Numbered from the stretch's first letter, positions 10,507-19,777 are shown. The stretch is 57,728 bases of DNA from Bradyrhizobium oropedii (GCF_020889685.1 NZ_JACMYO010000029.1:1-57728); one strand, 5' to 3'. The notes: generated by a model not told the origin, from the letters alone. Numbers and translations are program-made.

Positions 10507-11738
10507 GGGTTATTGCCCATCGATTTCGGCGTGCTACTGGCGCCGCCGTCCACGGAGACCTTCATGCTCGACTGGATCAGCGCGCTGGCGGGCCCCGGCG
10601 CGACCACCTCACCCGGCTTGACCTTCTGCAATCCCTCGACCACGACCTTGTCGCCGAGCGCGATGCCGCTCGTCACGGCCGCAATCGTCGAGGTCGATTG
10701 CCCAAGCTTGATCCGCCGTTGCTCGGCCTTGTTTTCCGCGCCGACGACGTAGACATATTCACCCTGCTGGTCCGACAGCACTGCCGAACGCGGGATCGCC
10801 AGCACCTCGACCGGCTGCACGCCTTCCAGCAGGACTGTCACGAACTGATTGTCGGTCAACTCGCGGACCGAGCCACCGACTGCGACCGAGGTGTATGTCG
10901 ACGGGTTCGGGATGGTGCCGCGCAAGGAGATGGTATCGGTGTTCTGCGCGATCGTGTTGTTGACGAAATTCAGCTCACCCGTCTGCCCGTAGAGCCGGCC
11001 GTCCGGCAGCCGCACGCGGATCACGACGGCCTTGAAGCCGCCGCGCGTCGCATATCGGTCGCGCAGATCGAGCGCCTCGCGCACCGACACGGGGAACGTG
11101 ACATACATCGGGTCCTGGCTGACGATGGTCGTCAGGGTTCCCGAACTCGGCGTCACGACGTTACCTTCGGTGACCGAGGTACGCCCGATCCTGCCGTCGA
11201 TCGGCGAGTGGATCTCGGTGTAGTCGAGATTGATCTGGGACAGGTCGACCTGCGCCTGCGCGGCCTGCACCTGTGCCTCGAGGCTCTGCTGGTTGGCGAC
11301 GGCGGCGTCAACGCTCGATTGCTGGCCCGCCGGGCCGCCGAGCAGCGATTTGGCGCGGTCGGTGGTCAGCTTGGCGTTGACCAGCGTCGCTTGCAACTGG
11401 GCGACCTGCGCCTTCTTCGAGGCAAGGTCCGCCTCGAACGGGCCACGCTCGAGCTGATACAGCAGGTCGCCGGCCTTGACCTCGGCGCCTTCGACGAAGT
11501 TCCGCTTCTCCAGGAACGCGGTGACGCGCGCCACCACGTTGACGCGGTTGGGGGCCTCGATGCGTCCGAGAAACTCATTGGTTTCGGTGATCGGCCGCTT
11601 CACCGCCTCGAACACGCCGACGGCGGGAGGCCCGGGCGGGCCCGCCTGGGCATGGGCCGCCGCAATCCCGATCACCGCCAATCCCGCCGATACCAGAAGC
11701 CCTGCCAATCCACCGAGCATTCGTTCCGTACCACTCAT
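10503..11738 (-). CDS. RND efflux membrane-fusion protein (AcrA/MexE-like)
   Basis: This 411-aa periplasmic adaptor links the RND permease to an outer-membrane channel. I chose ATG 11738 over an upstream TTG at 11765 because an AGGG site precedes it and it opens directly into a hydrophobic signal sequence ending ...AHAQA. The order is a barrel-sandwich lipoyl-like domain ('[21 protein letters not shown]'), a helical hairpin rich in Ala and Gln ('[18 protein letters not shown]', '[18 protein letters not shown]'), the second lipoyl half ('[17 protein letters not shown]'), and a beta-barrel. It is the first gene of a two-gene operon with the permease. Confidence 0.94.
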   Translation of the reverse strand: MSGTERMLGGLAGLLVSAGLAVIGIAAAHAQAGPPGPPAVGVFEAVKRPITETNEFLGRIEAPNRVNVVARVTAFLEKRNFVEGAEVKAGDLLYQLERGPFEADLASKKAQVAQLQATLVNAKLTTDRAKSLLGGPAGQQSSVDAAVANQQSLEAQVQAAQAQVDLSQINLDYTEIHSPIDGRIGRTSVTEGNVVTPSSGTLTTIVSQDPMYVTFPVSVREALDLRDRYATRGGFKAVVIRVRLPDGRLYGQTGELNFVNNTIAQNTDTISLRGTIPNPSTYTSVAVGGSVRELTDNQFVTVLLEGVQPVEVLAIPRSAVLSDQQGEYVYVVGAENKAEQRRIKLGQSTSTIAAVTSGIALGDKVVVEGLQKVKPGEVVAPGPASALIQSSMKVSVDGGASSTPKSMGNNP

Positions 11739-11963
11739 GCTGTCCAACCCTTCGGCTACCAACAAGCTCTACGAGACGAATATGACGTCGAGTTCCCTCA
11801 GACCGGGAAGGTCAGGATGGACCAGGTGGTTGCAGGAGATCATAACGCGGCCGATACGACAATCCTGTAACCCGATCGCCCCGGCTTCAGCGATCCCGGC
11901 AATCGGCAGCTTCAGGAAGCGTCGCAGCGCTGCAAGCACGGGCGGCGGCAGCAGCCAGGCCGC

Positions 11964-13097
11964 TCACAACGCGACGGCATTCTTCAAGCGGGACGTCTGC
12001 TGATAGACGGGCGAAGCCAAATGGCCGTACAGCCATGGCCGCGCACGCTGGCCATTGACCTCGTGCACACCGTCGAAGACATCCATGTCGATCAAATGCG
12101 GATGGCCCGACGACGCGTAGACCGACTGCATTTCCGCGAACTTCTCATCCCGCCCGAGCTCGATCGCGTTTGCACCGTCGCCGTTGCCGACCTCGACGAA
12201 CAGCGGACACGGACTGATCAGGTACGCCAGCTCGCCGCCGGCATACCTGGCACGGCTGTTGGCGAAGTGAATGTAGGTTGCGAGCTCGATCCCGAGGTTC
12301 TTGCTGATGACCGACGACATCAGAAGCTTCCTCTCGTCGCGCATATATCCGGAGACGACGGTCGGTCGCATCCGCCCGGTGGCGGCTTCCAGATGCAGCG
12401 CGAGAAACGCGCCCCAGGACACCCCGTAGACGCCGACATTCAGACCGGACGCGCCGGTCAGCTTGCGGCAGACGATTTCGCCGGCGTCGATCGATGCGCA
12501 CGACACGTTGTGCGCGGAGACGCCATGGGATGCCAACATCGCGGCAATGTTGTTCTGGCTTTCCTGATTTCCGATCTGGACGATGTAGGGACACCGGACG
12601 ACGTATCCGTCCTGGCATAGCTGTTTGCCGAGCGCGTTCATGTAGTCCTTGTCGGCATCATCGAAGCACCGCTCCGGCGTGCTCGCCATGCCGTGGCCAA
12701 GCAGGATCAATCCCTTGAACGCTCCATCGGGAATCCCGAGGCAGCCGCGCACCGGCACGCCGCACTCCAGATCGAACTCGACCTTCACGACGGAAAATCC
12801 ATCTGCCGTGTCGCGCCAAAGAATCCGGATCTCGTCGCGGGATGGCCGATAAAGCCGCCGCTCCCGAAACAGCGAGCGCATCTCTCGTCGAATGTTCGAA
12901 CCGGTTGCGACCGCGCGCAGCTTTCCGCCGGCGGCGATGTCGAAGAACGACCGGCAGAACGTGTCGTAGCCAAGAGCCGGCAGATCGATATTCGCGCACG
13001 ATCCCCGGCAATGACCGAGCGCCAGCGTGTTGCCGGTGACGGATGCGGGGCCGACCAGCGTCATCAACAATCCGCAAAGCGCCCTGCGGCCGATCAT
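11964..13097 (-). CDS. Secreted alpha/beta-hydrolase-fold protein
   Basis: This 377-aa protein starts with a hydrophobic signal-like segment (about residues 1-26). The core shows 'GLILLGHGMASTP' as the oxyanion strand-turn, a nucleophile elbow 'GVSWGAF' with the GxSxG serine, and 'MDVFDGVHEVNG' near residue 350 with the likely catalytic histidine. This fits the dienelactone-hydrolase/acetyl-esterase side of the alpha/beta-hydrolase superfamily. Cysteines around 'GHCRGSCANIDL' and 'DLECGVPVRGCLG' could form disulfides after export. It stands alone between the efflux operon and a LuxR-type regulator. The substrate is unknown. Confidence 0.78.
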   Translation of the reverse strand: MIGRRALCGLLMTLVGPASVTGNTLALGHCRGSCANIDLPALGYDTFCRSFFDIAAGGKLRAVATGSNIRREMRSLFRERRLYRPSRDEIRILWRDTADGFSVVKVEFDLECGVPVRGCLGIPDGAFKGLILLGHGMASTPERCFDDADKDYMNALGKQLCQDGYVVRCPYIVQIGNQESQNNIAAMLASHGVSAHNVSCASIDAGEIVCRKLTGASGLNVGVYGVSWGAFLALHLEAATGRMRPTVVSGYMRDERKLLMSSVISKNLGIELATYIHFANSRARYAGGELAYLISPCPLFVEVGNGDGANAIELGRDEKFAEMQSVYASSGHPHLIDMDVFDGVHEVNGQRARPWLYGHLASPVYQQTSRLKNAVAL

Positions 13098-13367
13098 CGG
13101 CCCTCCCCGAGCCGACGATGGCTCGCATGAATGACAGCGTTGGCCGCCCAGCTGGCGCTACAGATCGCGCGGATACAAATTAAAGGATGTCCATGATCGA
13201 ACGATCACCCGCAGCGTTGCAAACGTGTGACGCCTTCAGGCCGCGCGCACCGGCAATTGATGCCACATATATTTCGAGACGCTTCGGATTTATTTCTGAC
13301 TGTCACGCAGCTTCGATTCCGCCACACGCGGCGATGATCGTCAGAGCTTCATCGTCAGGCCTTACAG
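13098..13367. other. Intergenic stretch without assigned gene
   Basis: Between the secreted hydrolase and the LuxR-type regulator there are 569 nt without a secure gene. Bases 13098-13367 show no convincing ORF, hairpin or repeat. The part from 13368 holds the doubtful small ORF listed next, and 13551-13666 is probably the regulator's leader. Confidence 0.4.
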
Positions 13368-13550
13368 GTGCAGGGCGCGACCATCGACCTTGCGTTCTGG
13401 CGGGTGCCGGAGTGGCTGTTCGATGAACCCGACGAACTCATCGTCTGGGCGCTGGCCGCTGCGCGCCGGGCCGCAGCCAAACGCGCGCGACCTGACGCGC
13501 CCGCGCGAAAACCGCGAACAAGGCCGGCGAAACGCCGTATATTCCCGTGA
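13368..13550 (+). CDS. Possible small protein, acidic N-terminus and basic tail
   Basis: A 60-aa frame starts at GTG and is preceded only by a weak ribosome-binding site. The first ~35 codons are GC-rich at third positions and read 'FWRVPEWLFDEPDELIVWAL', a plausible amphipathic or tryptophan-rich segment; the rest is a Lys/Arg/Pro tail. The frame is closed by a stop at about 13333, so it could also be the tail of a decayed larger gene. I do not recognise a family. It is listed because its composition looks coding in an otherwise empty region. Confidence 0.3.
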   Translation: MQGATIDLAFWRVPEWLFDEPDELIVWALAAARRAAAKRARPDAPARKPRTRPAKRRIFP

Positions 13551-13666
13551 TGCGCGTAAACGCGCACCGGAATAACCCGGACTCGTGGCTCGGACCGAAT
13601 TGCACTACGCAATATTTTCGGGATCGATGGGTTTACTGTTGGACAACAACGTTCTTGGAATGGCCG

Positions 13667-14779
13667 ATGGCGAACGACCAGCATGAGCATCTGATTGAGC
13701 TGGCCTATGAGGCCGCGGTCGTCCCCGAGCTTTGGCCGAATGTGCTGCATCAGGTCGGCGAGATCGCGAAAGCGCGCGGTATCGTGTTGCTGACGGCCGC
13801 CCCGCACGACGTCCGCTGGGTCGCATCCCCCGACATGCACGACGACACGGTGGCTTATGTCGAAGGCGGCTGGCACGAGCGCAACGGGCGGTTGCCGCGC
13901 CTGCTCGCGGCCAACCATGCCGGCTTCCTGCGCGACATCGACGTGTTCGCGACGCCCGAAGAGGTGCAGCAGGATTACCAGATCCGCCAGTTCTTCCGCC
14001 CGCGCGGGCTCGGATGGGGTGCCGGTACCGCGATCCCGGTGCCGAGCGGCGACGTGCTGATCTACAGCGTCGAGCGCGAATATCAGCATGGGCCGATCGA
14101 GCGGGAAGCCATCGAGCAACTCGATGCGCTGCGCCCGCATCTGGCGCGTGCTGCGCTGCTGTCCGCGCGGCTCGGGATGGAGCGCGCCAAAGCGGCAACC
14201 GAATCGCTGGCGATGCTCGGCCTGCCCGCAGCGGTGCTGCGGCGCGGCGGCCGTCTGATGGCGGCCAACACGCTGTTCGATCGCCTGGTGCCGGACGTGA
14301 TGCAGGATCGCGCCGAGCGGCTGGCGCTGACGACGCCCTCCGCCGACGCGCTGTTCGCGCAGGCGGTGGCGGCGCTCGAACAAGGCCTCGTCAGCACGGA
14401 GGTCCGCTCGGTGCCGATCGCGGCACAGGACGATCGTCCGCCGCTGATCGTGCATCTGATCCCGATCCACGGCGCCGCGCGCGATCTGTTCGACCGCGCG
14501 TCGGCGATCGTGATCGTGACGCCGGTGGTGCCGGCGGAGGTGCCGACCGCGGAAGTGCTGCAAGGCCTGTTCGACCTGACGCCGGCGGAAGCCCGCGTCG
14601 CGCGCGGTATTGGCGAAGGACGCACCGTCGAGGCAATCGCCGGCGCATTCGGCATCTCCCGCGAAACGGTGCGCAACCAGCTCAAGGCCGTGCTGGCGAA
14701 GACCGGGCTCGGCCGACAGGTGGAGCTGGCCGGCCTGCTCGCCGGTGCGAAGGTGCCGCCGGGTTCGTCTTCGGACTAG
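13667..14779 (+). CDS. LuxR-family transcriptional regulator
   Basis: This 370-aa protein ends in a LuxR/GerE helix-turn-helix ('LTPAEARVARGIGEG', 'ISRETVRNQLKAVLAKTG', roughly residues 302-355). The N-terminal ~290 residues match no sensor domain I can name with confidence; they are not a receiver or acyl-homoserine-lactone domain by eye, but contain a PAS-like stretch ('AMLGLPAAVLRRGGRLMAANTLFDRLV') near residue 190. I took ATG 13667 because the protein then begins 'MANDQHEHLIELAYEAAV', whereas the frame open from 13547 adds Arg/Trp-rich shadow sequence. The gene stands alone, 14 nt from the convergent hydrolase. Targets and ligand are unknown. Confidence 0.85.
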   Translation: MANDQHEHLIELAYEAAVVPELWPNVLHQVGEIAKARGIVLLTAAPHDVRWVASPDMHDDTVAYVEGGWHERNGRLPRLLAANHAGFLRDIDVFATPEEVQQDYQIRQFFRPRGLGWGAGTAIPVPSGDVLIYSVEREYQHGPIEREAIEQLDALRPHLARAALLSARLGMERAKAATESLAMLGLPAAVLRRGGRLMAANTLFDRLVPDVMQDRAERLALTTPSADALFAQAVAALEQGLVSTEVRSVPIAAQDDRPPLIVHLIPIHGAARDLFDRASAIVIVTPVVPAEVPTAEVLQGLFDLTPAEARVARGIGEGRTVEAIAGAFGISRETVRNQLKAVLAKTGLGRQVELAGLLAGAKVPPGSSSD

Positions 14780-14793
14780 CCGCTACTCTCAAC

Positions 14794-15561
14794 TCAGGCC
14801 GGGCTCAGGCGAGCCTGAAAGAAGCCGGCAATACGGCTGACCGCATCAGCGGTCGTTGGATCATTGTCCGCAAAATCGAATCCGTGCGCCTTGCCCGGAT
14901 ATCTGACGATCTCCGCCGCCGCACCGACCGACTTGCCGAGCCTGACAAGCTGCTCACCGCTGGCGAGCGGCACGTTGCGGTCGGCCTCGCCGTGCAACTC
15001 GATCATCGGCGGCAGATGCTTGACCTGCGGCGCGATCTTTTCGGGCATGCCGCCATACAGCACGGCTAACGCCGCCACGCGCTCGTCGCGCGCGGCCGCT
15101 GCCGCGGCAACGTAGCCGCCGAGCGAAAACCCCAGCAGCCCGATCCGGCCGGAACTGTCCGCACCTGCCAGCACCGACGTCAGCACGGACGAAACCCGCG
15201 CAGTCCAGGCATCGAAACGCCCGCTCTCGTAGGCCTCGCGGCGCTCGCGCGTGTGCAGCGGCTCGAATGCCTGCTCGTCGGCCGGCGTGTAGTAGCGAAC
15301 GAAATAGGCATCGATGTCGTCCGCCGTCAGCGCATCGGCATAACGCGCATAGGCCTGCGGCCTGAGATCGAAGCCGCGCGAGCCGTGGAGAACCAGCACC
15401 GCCGGCCGCTTGCCGCCGCGCCCGGACGCAAAGCGGTTGAGCGTCACACGGCCGTCGCCGGCCTCGACGCTCAGCGTCTCAGCGGTCGCCGCCGCAACCG
15501 AACGCGACGCCGCGAGCAGGGCAAGGCCGCCAAGCAGGCTCCGTCGGCTGATTGCTGGCAT
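14794..15561 (-). CDS. Tat-exported dienelactone-hydrolase-family protein
   Basis: This 255-aa protein begins 'MPAISRRSLLGGLALLAASR', a twin-arginine signal peptide, so it is probably folded before export to the periplasm. ATG 15561 has GAGG five bases upstream; the frame open further upstream is spurious. The catalytic triad can be read as Ser in 'LLGFSLGGYVAAA', Asp in 'HGEADRNVPL' and His in 'GKAHGFDF', and the order and spacing match dienelactone-hydrolase-like alpha/beta hydrolases. The serine replaces the cysteine of classical dienelactone hydrolases, so a different ester substrate is likely. It converges on the LuxR-type gene. Confidence 0.85.
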   Translation of the reverse strand: MPAISRRSLLGGLALLAASRSVAAATAETLSVEAGDGRVTLNRFASGRGGKRPAVLVLHGSRGFDLRPQAYARYADALTADDIDAYFVRYYTPADEQAFEPLHTRERREAYESGRFDAWTARVSSVLTSVLAGADSSGRIGLLGFSLGGYVAAAAAARDERVAALAVLYGGMPEKIAPQVKHLPPMIELHGEADRNVPLASGEQLVRLGKSVGAAAEIVRYPGKAHGFDFADNDPTTADAVSRIAGFFQARLSPA

Positions 15562-15823
15562 CGGGACCTCGATGGGACTGCGCGGCCGTTGGCCGGGCCG
15601 CGCCGCTATATCATGCCGAACCGTACGCCCGATAGAGCGCGCCATCATCAGCCGGGCCATTCCCTGCCGGCCTGGCGAATAAGCCGGCATGGCCGCCTCA
15701 GACCGCCGGCGGCACCCTCGGGGCATCGCCAAGGATCGCATGTTCAAACCGCGCCGGTTGCGCTAGTGATAGCTCCCCTTCCTGCGCCATCCGGCGCATG
15801 TCCAGTCCAATGAGTGCATCTGA

Positions 15824-16177
15824 ATGGCCGAAGCCGACCTCGACGCCGTGATCCGGCAAACCGCAAGAGCGCAGACCAAGGCCGTGATGGCGGCTGCCAA
15901 GAAGCGCCAGGCCGTCTGGGTCGCGCGCTCGGCCAAAGCCAAGGACAAGGACACCAAGGCGCGCTTCCGCCACCTCGCCAAGAGCACGATCCTGAACGCG
16001 ACCGCGACCGCCAAACGGTTGCAGAATTCGGCAGAGAATGCCGCCGACGCCTATGCGCGCGCCATGAAGAAGGCGATGGAAGAGCCGCCGCCGGCCAAGG
16101 AATCTCAGAAGAAATCTGAGAAGAAACCCGACAAGCAAGCCGAGAAGAAGCCGGCGAAGAAGAAAAAGAACGCCTGA
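15824..16177 (+). CDS. Small Lys/Ala-rich protein with histone-H1-like tail
   Basis: A 117-aa protein with no family I can name. Residues 1-90 are predicted to be nearly all helix, rich in Ala, Lys and Arg ('AQTKAVMAAAKKRQAVW', 'AKSTILNATATAKRLQ'). The last 28 residues are a Lys/Pro tail ('KKSEKKPDKQAEKKPAKKKKNA') like the C-terminal arms of H1-like or HU-extension proteins. A nucleic-acid-binding or charge-compacting role is inference from composition only. It is 13 nt upstream of the GST gene and probably co-transcribed with it. Confidence 0.72.
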   Translation: MAEADLDAVIRQTARAQTKAVMAAAKKRQAVWVARSAKAKDKDTKARFRHLAKSTILNATATAKRLQNSAENAADAYARAMKKAMEEPPPAKESQKKSEKKPDKQAEKKPAKKKKNA

Positions 16178-16190
16178 GAGGCAGCCCCGC

Positions 16191-16832
16191 ATGCTCACCG
16201 TTCACCATCTCGGCAAGTCGCAATCGGAGCGGATCGTCTGGCTGTGCGAGGAGCTTGCGATCCCCTACGAGCTGAAGTGCACCGCGCGAGATCCCGTCAC
16301 GATCCTGGCGCCGGCCGACTACAAGGCGCTGCACCCGATCGGCGCCGCGCCCGTCATCACCGACGGTGAGCTGGTGCTGGCCGAATCCGGTGCTGTCGTC
16401 GAGTACATCGTCGCCAGATACGGCAACGGACGGCTGGCGCTGAAGCCCGACCATCCTGACTTCGCGCAGTTCCTGTACTGGTTTCACTTCGCCAACGGCA
16501 CCCTGCAGGCGCAGATGGGCCGCAGCATGATCCTGCACCGGCTCAACCTCGCTCCCGACAATCCGATACTGGTCGCGACCAAGACGCGAGTCGATCGTTC
16601 GTTCGACCTGATCGACGCACGCGTGCGCGATGCCGAATATCTGGCGGGCGATGCATTCACGACGGCCGATATCATGATCGGCTTCTCGCTGACGACCATG
16701 CGCAATTTCCTGCCCTACGACCTCGGCCGCTGCCCCAGTATCCGGAACTATCTCGGCCGCATCGCCGCGCGCCCGGCCTATCAGCGCGCGATGCAGAAGG
16801 GCGATCCCGGCATGGCGCTGCTGCTGACGTGA
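16191..16832 (+). CDS. Glutathione S-transferase family protein
   Basis: This 213-aa protein has the GST layout: an N-terminal thioredoxin-like domain with 'LGKSQSERIVWLCEELAIPYEL' and the glutathione-binding 'GAAPVITDGELVLAESGAVVEYI' (residues ~50-75), then an all-helical C-terminal domain with 'YLAGDAFTTADIMIGFSL'. Ser-12 or a nearby residue would activate glutathione by family analogy. It is a cytoplasmic detoxification-type enzyme with unknown substrate. It lies 7 nt before the DUF1697 gene and just after the Lys-rich gene. Confidence 0.93.
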   Translation: MLTVHHLGKSQSERIVWLCEELAIPYELKCTARDPVTILAPADYKALHPIGAAPVITDGELVLAESGAVVEYIVARYGNGRLALKPDHPDFAQFLYWFHFANGTLQAQMGRSMILHRLNLAPDNPILVATKTRVDRSFDLIDARVRDAEYLAGDAFTTADIMIGFSLTTMRNFLPYDLGRCPSIRNYLGRIAARPAYQRAMQKGDPGMALLLT

Positions 16833-16839
16833 GATCGTG

Positions 16840-17352
16840 ATGCCGCGTTACGTCGCCCTGCTGCGCGCGGTCAATGTCGGCGGCACCGGCAAGCTGCCGA
16901 TGACCGAACTGAAGGCGATGTGCGTCGACGAGGGATTTGCCGACGTGCAGACCTATATCGCGAGCGGCAATGTCGTGTTCTCCTCGAAGCTCGGCGCGGC
17001 CAAGGTCAAGGCCGTGCTGGAGAAGCGGCTGCAGGCCTATGCCGGCAAGCCGGTCGGCGTTGCGATCAGGAGCGCGGACGAGATCGCCGCGGTGCTGAAG
17101 GCCAATCCGTTTCCGAAAGCCCCGCCGAATTTCACCGTTGCAATCTTCCTCGACGAGCCACCACCCAAGGACGCCCTGAAGGACCTCAAAGGCCAGCAGG
17201 ACGAGCAAATCCGGCTCGGCAAGCGCGAGATCTATGTCGCCTACGGCAGCGGCATGGGCCGTTCGAAGCTGAAGATCCCCGCCGCCGCCAACGGCACCGC
17301 GCGCAACATCAACACGATCGCAAAGCTGGCGGAGCTTGCCGCGGGCGACTGA
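16840..17352 (+). CDS. DUF1697 family protein
   Basis: A 170-aa protein starting 'MPRYVALLRAVNVGGTGKLPM', the typical opening of DUF1697, with the further family phrases 'VQTYIASGNVVFSS' and 'GMGRSKLKIP...GTARNINTIAKLAEL'. The family is widespread and uncharacterised. A GTG at 16837 directly precedes the ATG and is less likely the start. It follows the GST gene by 7 nt, which suggests one transcript. Confidence 0.92.
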   Translation: MPRYVALLRAVNVGGTGKLPMTELKAMCVDEGFADVQTYIASGNVVFSSKLGAAKVKAVLEKRLQAYAGKPVGVAIRSADEIAAVLKANPFPKAPPNFTVAIFLDEPPPKDALKDLKGQQDEQIRLGKREIYVAYGSGMGRSKLKIPAAANGTARNINTIAKLAELAAGD

Positions 17353-17357
17353 TCGAA

Positions 17358-17472
17358 GACCCGTCATCCTGAGGTGCGAGCCTCTTCGGCGAGCCTCGAA
17401 GGATGCACGGCCCGGCTGGTGGCCGATTCATCCTTCGAGGCTCGCTCCGCTCGCACCTCAGGATGACGGGTC
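17358..17472. repeat. Palindromic intergenic repeat (CCGTCATCCTGAGG family)
   Basis: GACCCGTCATCCTGAGGTGC at the left end is matched by its inverted copy at the right end, and TCGAAGGATG/CATCCTTCGA inside. The whole 115-bp unit can fold into one long hairpin. It sits between convergent genes and could also act as a bidirectional terminator. Confidence 0.85.
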
Positions 17473-17505
17473 AAATGGTTCGACTCGCGGATGGGTACTG
17501 CGTTG

Positions 17506-18729
17506 CTAGGTCTCCCGCACAGCAAATCCTTCTGCACCGAGCCTGGACAGCACCTCTTCCAGATGCGCACGGTCGCGGGTCTCGATCACGAGCTCCAGCA
17601 ACGTCGCCTTCGCCGGCAGATCGGAGAAGGTACGCTGATGCGAGACCTCGATGATGTTGGCGCCGGCATCCGCGAGCAGGATCGACACCGCCGCGAGCTG
17701 GCCGGGCCGGTCGACGATGTCGAGCGCCAGTTGCGTCAGCCGCCCTTCGCGCGCGAGCTCGCGGGTCAGGACCGAGGCGATCAGCCTGGTGTCGATGTTG
17801 CCGCCGGTCAGCACGAGCCCGACATTGCGGCCGGCGAAGCGCTCCGGCGCCGCAAGCACCGCCGCAAGGCCGGCGGCGCCGGCACCCTCGACCACCGTCT
17901 TCTCGATCGAGATCAACGTCGCGACCGCGCGCTCGATCTGGTCCTCGCTGACCAGCAGGATATCGTCGACGAGGTCGCGAACGATCCTGGTGGTGATCTC
18001 CCCGGGCGCCTTGACCGCAATGCCCTCGGCGAGCGTATCGCCGCGCATCGGCAGCTGCTGGCCTTTGACGGCATTGTACATCGACGGATAGAGCTGCGCC
18101 TGCACGCCTACGATCTGCACCGACGGCTTCAGCGCCTTTGCGGCCGTGGCGATGCCCGAGATCAGCCCGCCGCCGCCGATCGGCACCACCAGAATATCGA
18201 GCTCGGGCACCGCCTCGAGCATTTCGATCCCGATCGTGCCCTGGCCGGCGATGATCAGCCGATCGTCATAGGGATGGACCAGGATCAAGCCCTTCTGCGC
18301 GGCATGTGAGCCGACGAACGCGAAGCATTCCTCCAGCGTCTGCCCGGTGATGATGACCTCGGCGCCGTGTCGCCTGGTATTCTCGATCTTCACCATCGGG
18401 GTGCCGATCGGCATCACGATGGTGGCGGGAATGCCGAGCCGCTTGGCATGATAGGCCACGCCCTGGGCGTGGTTGCCGGCCGACATCGCGATCACCCCGC
18501 GCTTGCGCTCGTCGGGGGACAGGGCTTGCAGCCGGTTCAGTGCGCCGCGTTCCTTGAAGGTCGAGGTGAACTGCAGGTTCTCGAATTTGAGGAACAGGCG
18601 GCAGCCGCAGATCTCGCCCAGCGTGCGGCTCTCGTTGCAGGCCGTGACCATGACCGCGTCCCTGATGACGTCGGCGGCACGGCGCACGTCAGCAAGGGTC
18701 ACGGCGGGTATATTGGAAGGCTGCGGCAT
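17506..18729 (-). CDS. ilvA: Threonine ammonia-lyase with C-terminal ACT domain
   Basis: This 407-aa PLP enzyme deaminates threonine (and usually serine) to 2-oxobutyrate, feeding isoleucine synthesis or threonine catabolism. The Schiff-base lysine is K59 in 'FTSTFKERGALNRL'; 'MSAGNHAQGVAYHA' and the glycine loop 'PIGGGGLISG' bind the cofactor. An ACT domain occupies the last ~75 residues ('LALDIVDRPGQLAAVSILL'). The single short ACT domain makes it like the TdcB/IlvA-short type, whose allosteric control differs from the two-domain IlvA of E. coli. It is monocistronic, with a hairpin repeat behind its stop. Confidence 0.92.
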   Translation of the reverse strand: MPQPSNIPAVTLADVRRAADVIRDAVMVTACNESRTLGEICGCRLFLKFENLQFTSTFKERGALNRLQALSPDERKRGVIAMSAGNHAQGVAYHAKRLGIPATIVMPIGTPMVKIENTRRHGAEVIITGQTLEECFAFVGSHAAQKGLILVHPYDDRLIIAGQGTIGIEMLEAVPELDILVVPIGGGGLISGIATAAKALKPSVQIVGVQAQLYPSMYNAVKGQQLPMRGDTLAEGIAVKAPGEITTRIVRDLVDDILLVSEDQIERAVATLISIEKTVVEGAGAAGLAAVLAAPERFAGRNVGLVLTGGNIDTRLIASVLTRELAREGRLTQLALDIVDRPGQLAAVSILLADAGANIIEVSHQRTFSDLPAKATLLELVIETRDRAHLEEVLSRLGAEGFAVRET

Positions 18730-18794
18730 CGGTATCGCTCAGGTCCGTTTCGTCAGACGGAACCTAGCGGGTTTCGGCGCTAAAGACGACCGTG

Positions 18795-18944
18795 CTATCG
18801 CGCGGACGTCACCACTTGCGCCGGCTTGGCGGGCACCGCCGGCTGGATCTCATCGCATTTGGGGCATACCAGCGCGGTACGGAAATGCTTGTCGAGCACG
18901 ATGGCTCGCGTCCTGCCGCACCGGCAGCGCATCGGCTTATCCAT
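18795..18944 (-). CDS. 49-aa zinc-ribbon-like small protein
   Basis: The translation begins 'MDKPMRCRCGRTRAIVLDKH' and continues with 'ALVCPKCDEIQPAVP'. The CxC...CPxC arrangement (C7, C9, C27, C30) could bind one zinc ion. It is predicted to be cytoplasmic. The ribosome-binding site is weak, so the start is supported mainly by the Cys pattern. It is too short for most ORF cut-offs. Function unknown. Confidence 0.6.
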   Translation of the reverse strand: MDKPMRCRCGRTRAIVLDKHFRTALVCPKCDEIQPAVPAKPAQVVTSAR

Positions 18945-19032
18945 GGAAGATCTGCCCGGGTTCGAGATGCAAGGAAAGCGTGCGCTTAGCTAGCCCGGTC
19001 CGGTTAACCCAATATGACTTGAAGCCGGAAAT

Positions 19033-19188
19033 TTAGAAGAACCCCGCGCTGAGATCGAGGCCGTAGCTTGCCCTGAGCACCGCGACGAACAGGGCCGCGA
19101 ACGCGAACAGCAGAACATGCCGGGCGATGCTGCTCCGAAGCGAATTGGCCGGAAACACGCGTGCAATCGATTGAGCCAAAGCAGTCAT
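19033..19188 (-). CDS. 51-aa single-span membrane peptide
   Basis: A strong ribosome-binding site (GGAGGT) lies 6 nt before the ATG at 19188. The peptide starts 'MTALAQSIARVFPANSLRSS' and has a hydrophobic segment 'HVLLFAFAALFVAVLRASYG' (about residues 24-43), so it is probably one inner-membrane span with a positive N-terminal side. A longer frame on the same strand (19004-19246) is a shadow. No family recognised. Confidence 0.65.
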   Translation of the reverse strand: MTALAQSIARVFPANSLRSSIARHVLLFAFAALFVAVLRASYGLDLSAGFF

Positions 19189-19242
19189 TTGCGACCTCCA
19201 GAGCGACGTCCCGAAGGTAGGTCGCGCGCAACGCCGCGAGGT

Positions 19243-19653
19243 TCAACGCGGCTCGCGGAACGGCCGGCGGCGCACTGATGCGCTCAGCTCGGGGTCACGT
19301 TGCGCCCGCGCCCGATTCCTGAAGCGATGACCGATCACGATCAGCGTGCCCTCAGTGCGAAGCACAGTCTCGACCGACGGCGCGGGCGGCAGATTGTCTT
19401 GCGTGATGGCCTCCAGTGCGCGCAGGAGCTCGCGGCCGGCCGATGTGATCTCCCAGCCGTCGACGTCACGCAGCACATAGCCATTGCTAAAGATGTCGAG
19501 TTCGGGAACCCGCGACGCAAGGCGCTTGACGCGCGCATGCCAATCGTCGCCGCTCGACGAGAGGATAGCGAGGTCGTGCTTGAGGGAATCGAGTGTGGCT
19601 CTGCCGCTGACGTGACTGGCCAATATTTTTAGAATCGCAACCTGTATGCTCAA
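19243..19653 (-). CDS. Hypothetical protein, winged-helix-like
   Basis: A 136-aa protein with no family I can name. Its first ~85 residues ('MSIQVAILKILASHVSGRAT', 'LRDVDGWEITSAGRELLRALE') look like a small winged-helix fold: helices followed by a 'WEITSAGRELL' wing seen in many transcriptional regulators. The C-terminal 50 residues are Arg-rich and probably disordered. It is upstream of, and on the same strand as, the 51-aa membrane peptide (54-nt gap). A regulatory role is inference. Confidence 0.6.
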   Translation of the reverse strand: MSIQVAILKILASHVSGRATLDSLKHDLAILSSSGDDWHARVKRLASRVPELDIFSNGYVLRDVDGWEITSAGRELLRALEAITQDNLPPAPSVETVLRTEGTLIVIGHRFRNRARAQRDPELSASVRRRPFREPR

Positions 19654-19777
19654 CTCGACGCCTCGACCGCCACGGTTCTTTTTATTCTGCGCAGCCGATC
19701 CGGAAATTATCGCGCTGATGACTCCGACGTCCAGTCATCAGCGCCAGTTATCCAGAACCCGGCGTGACGGTATGAAC

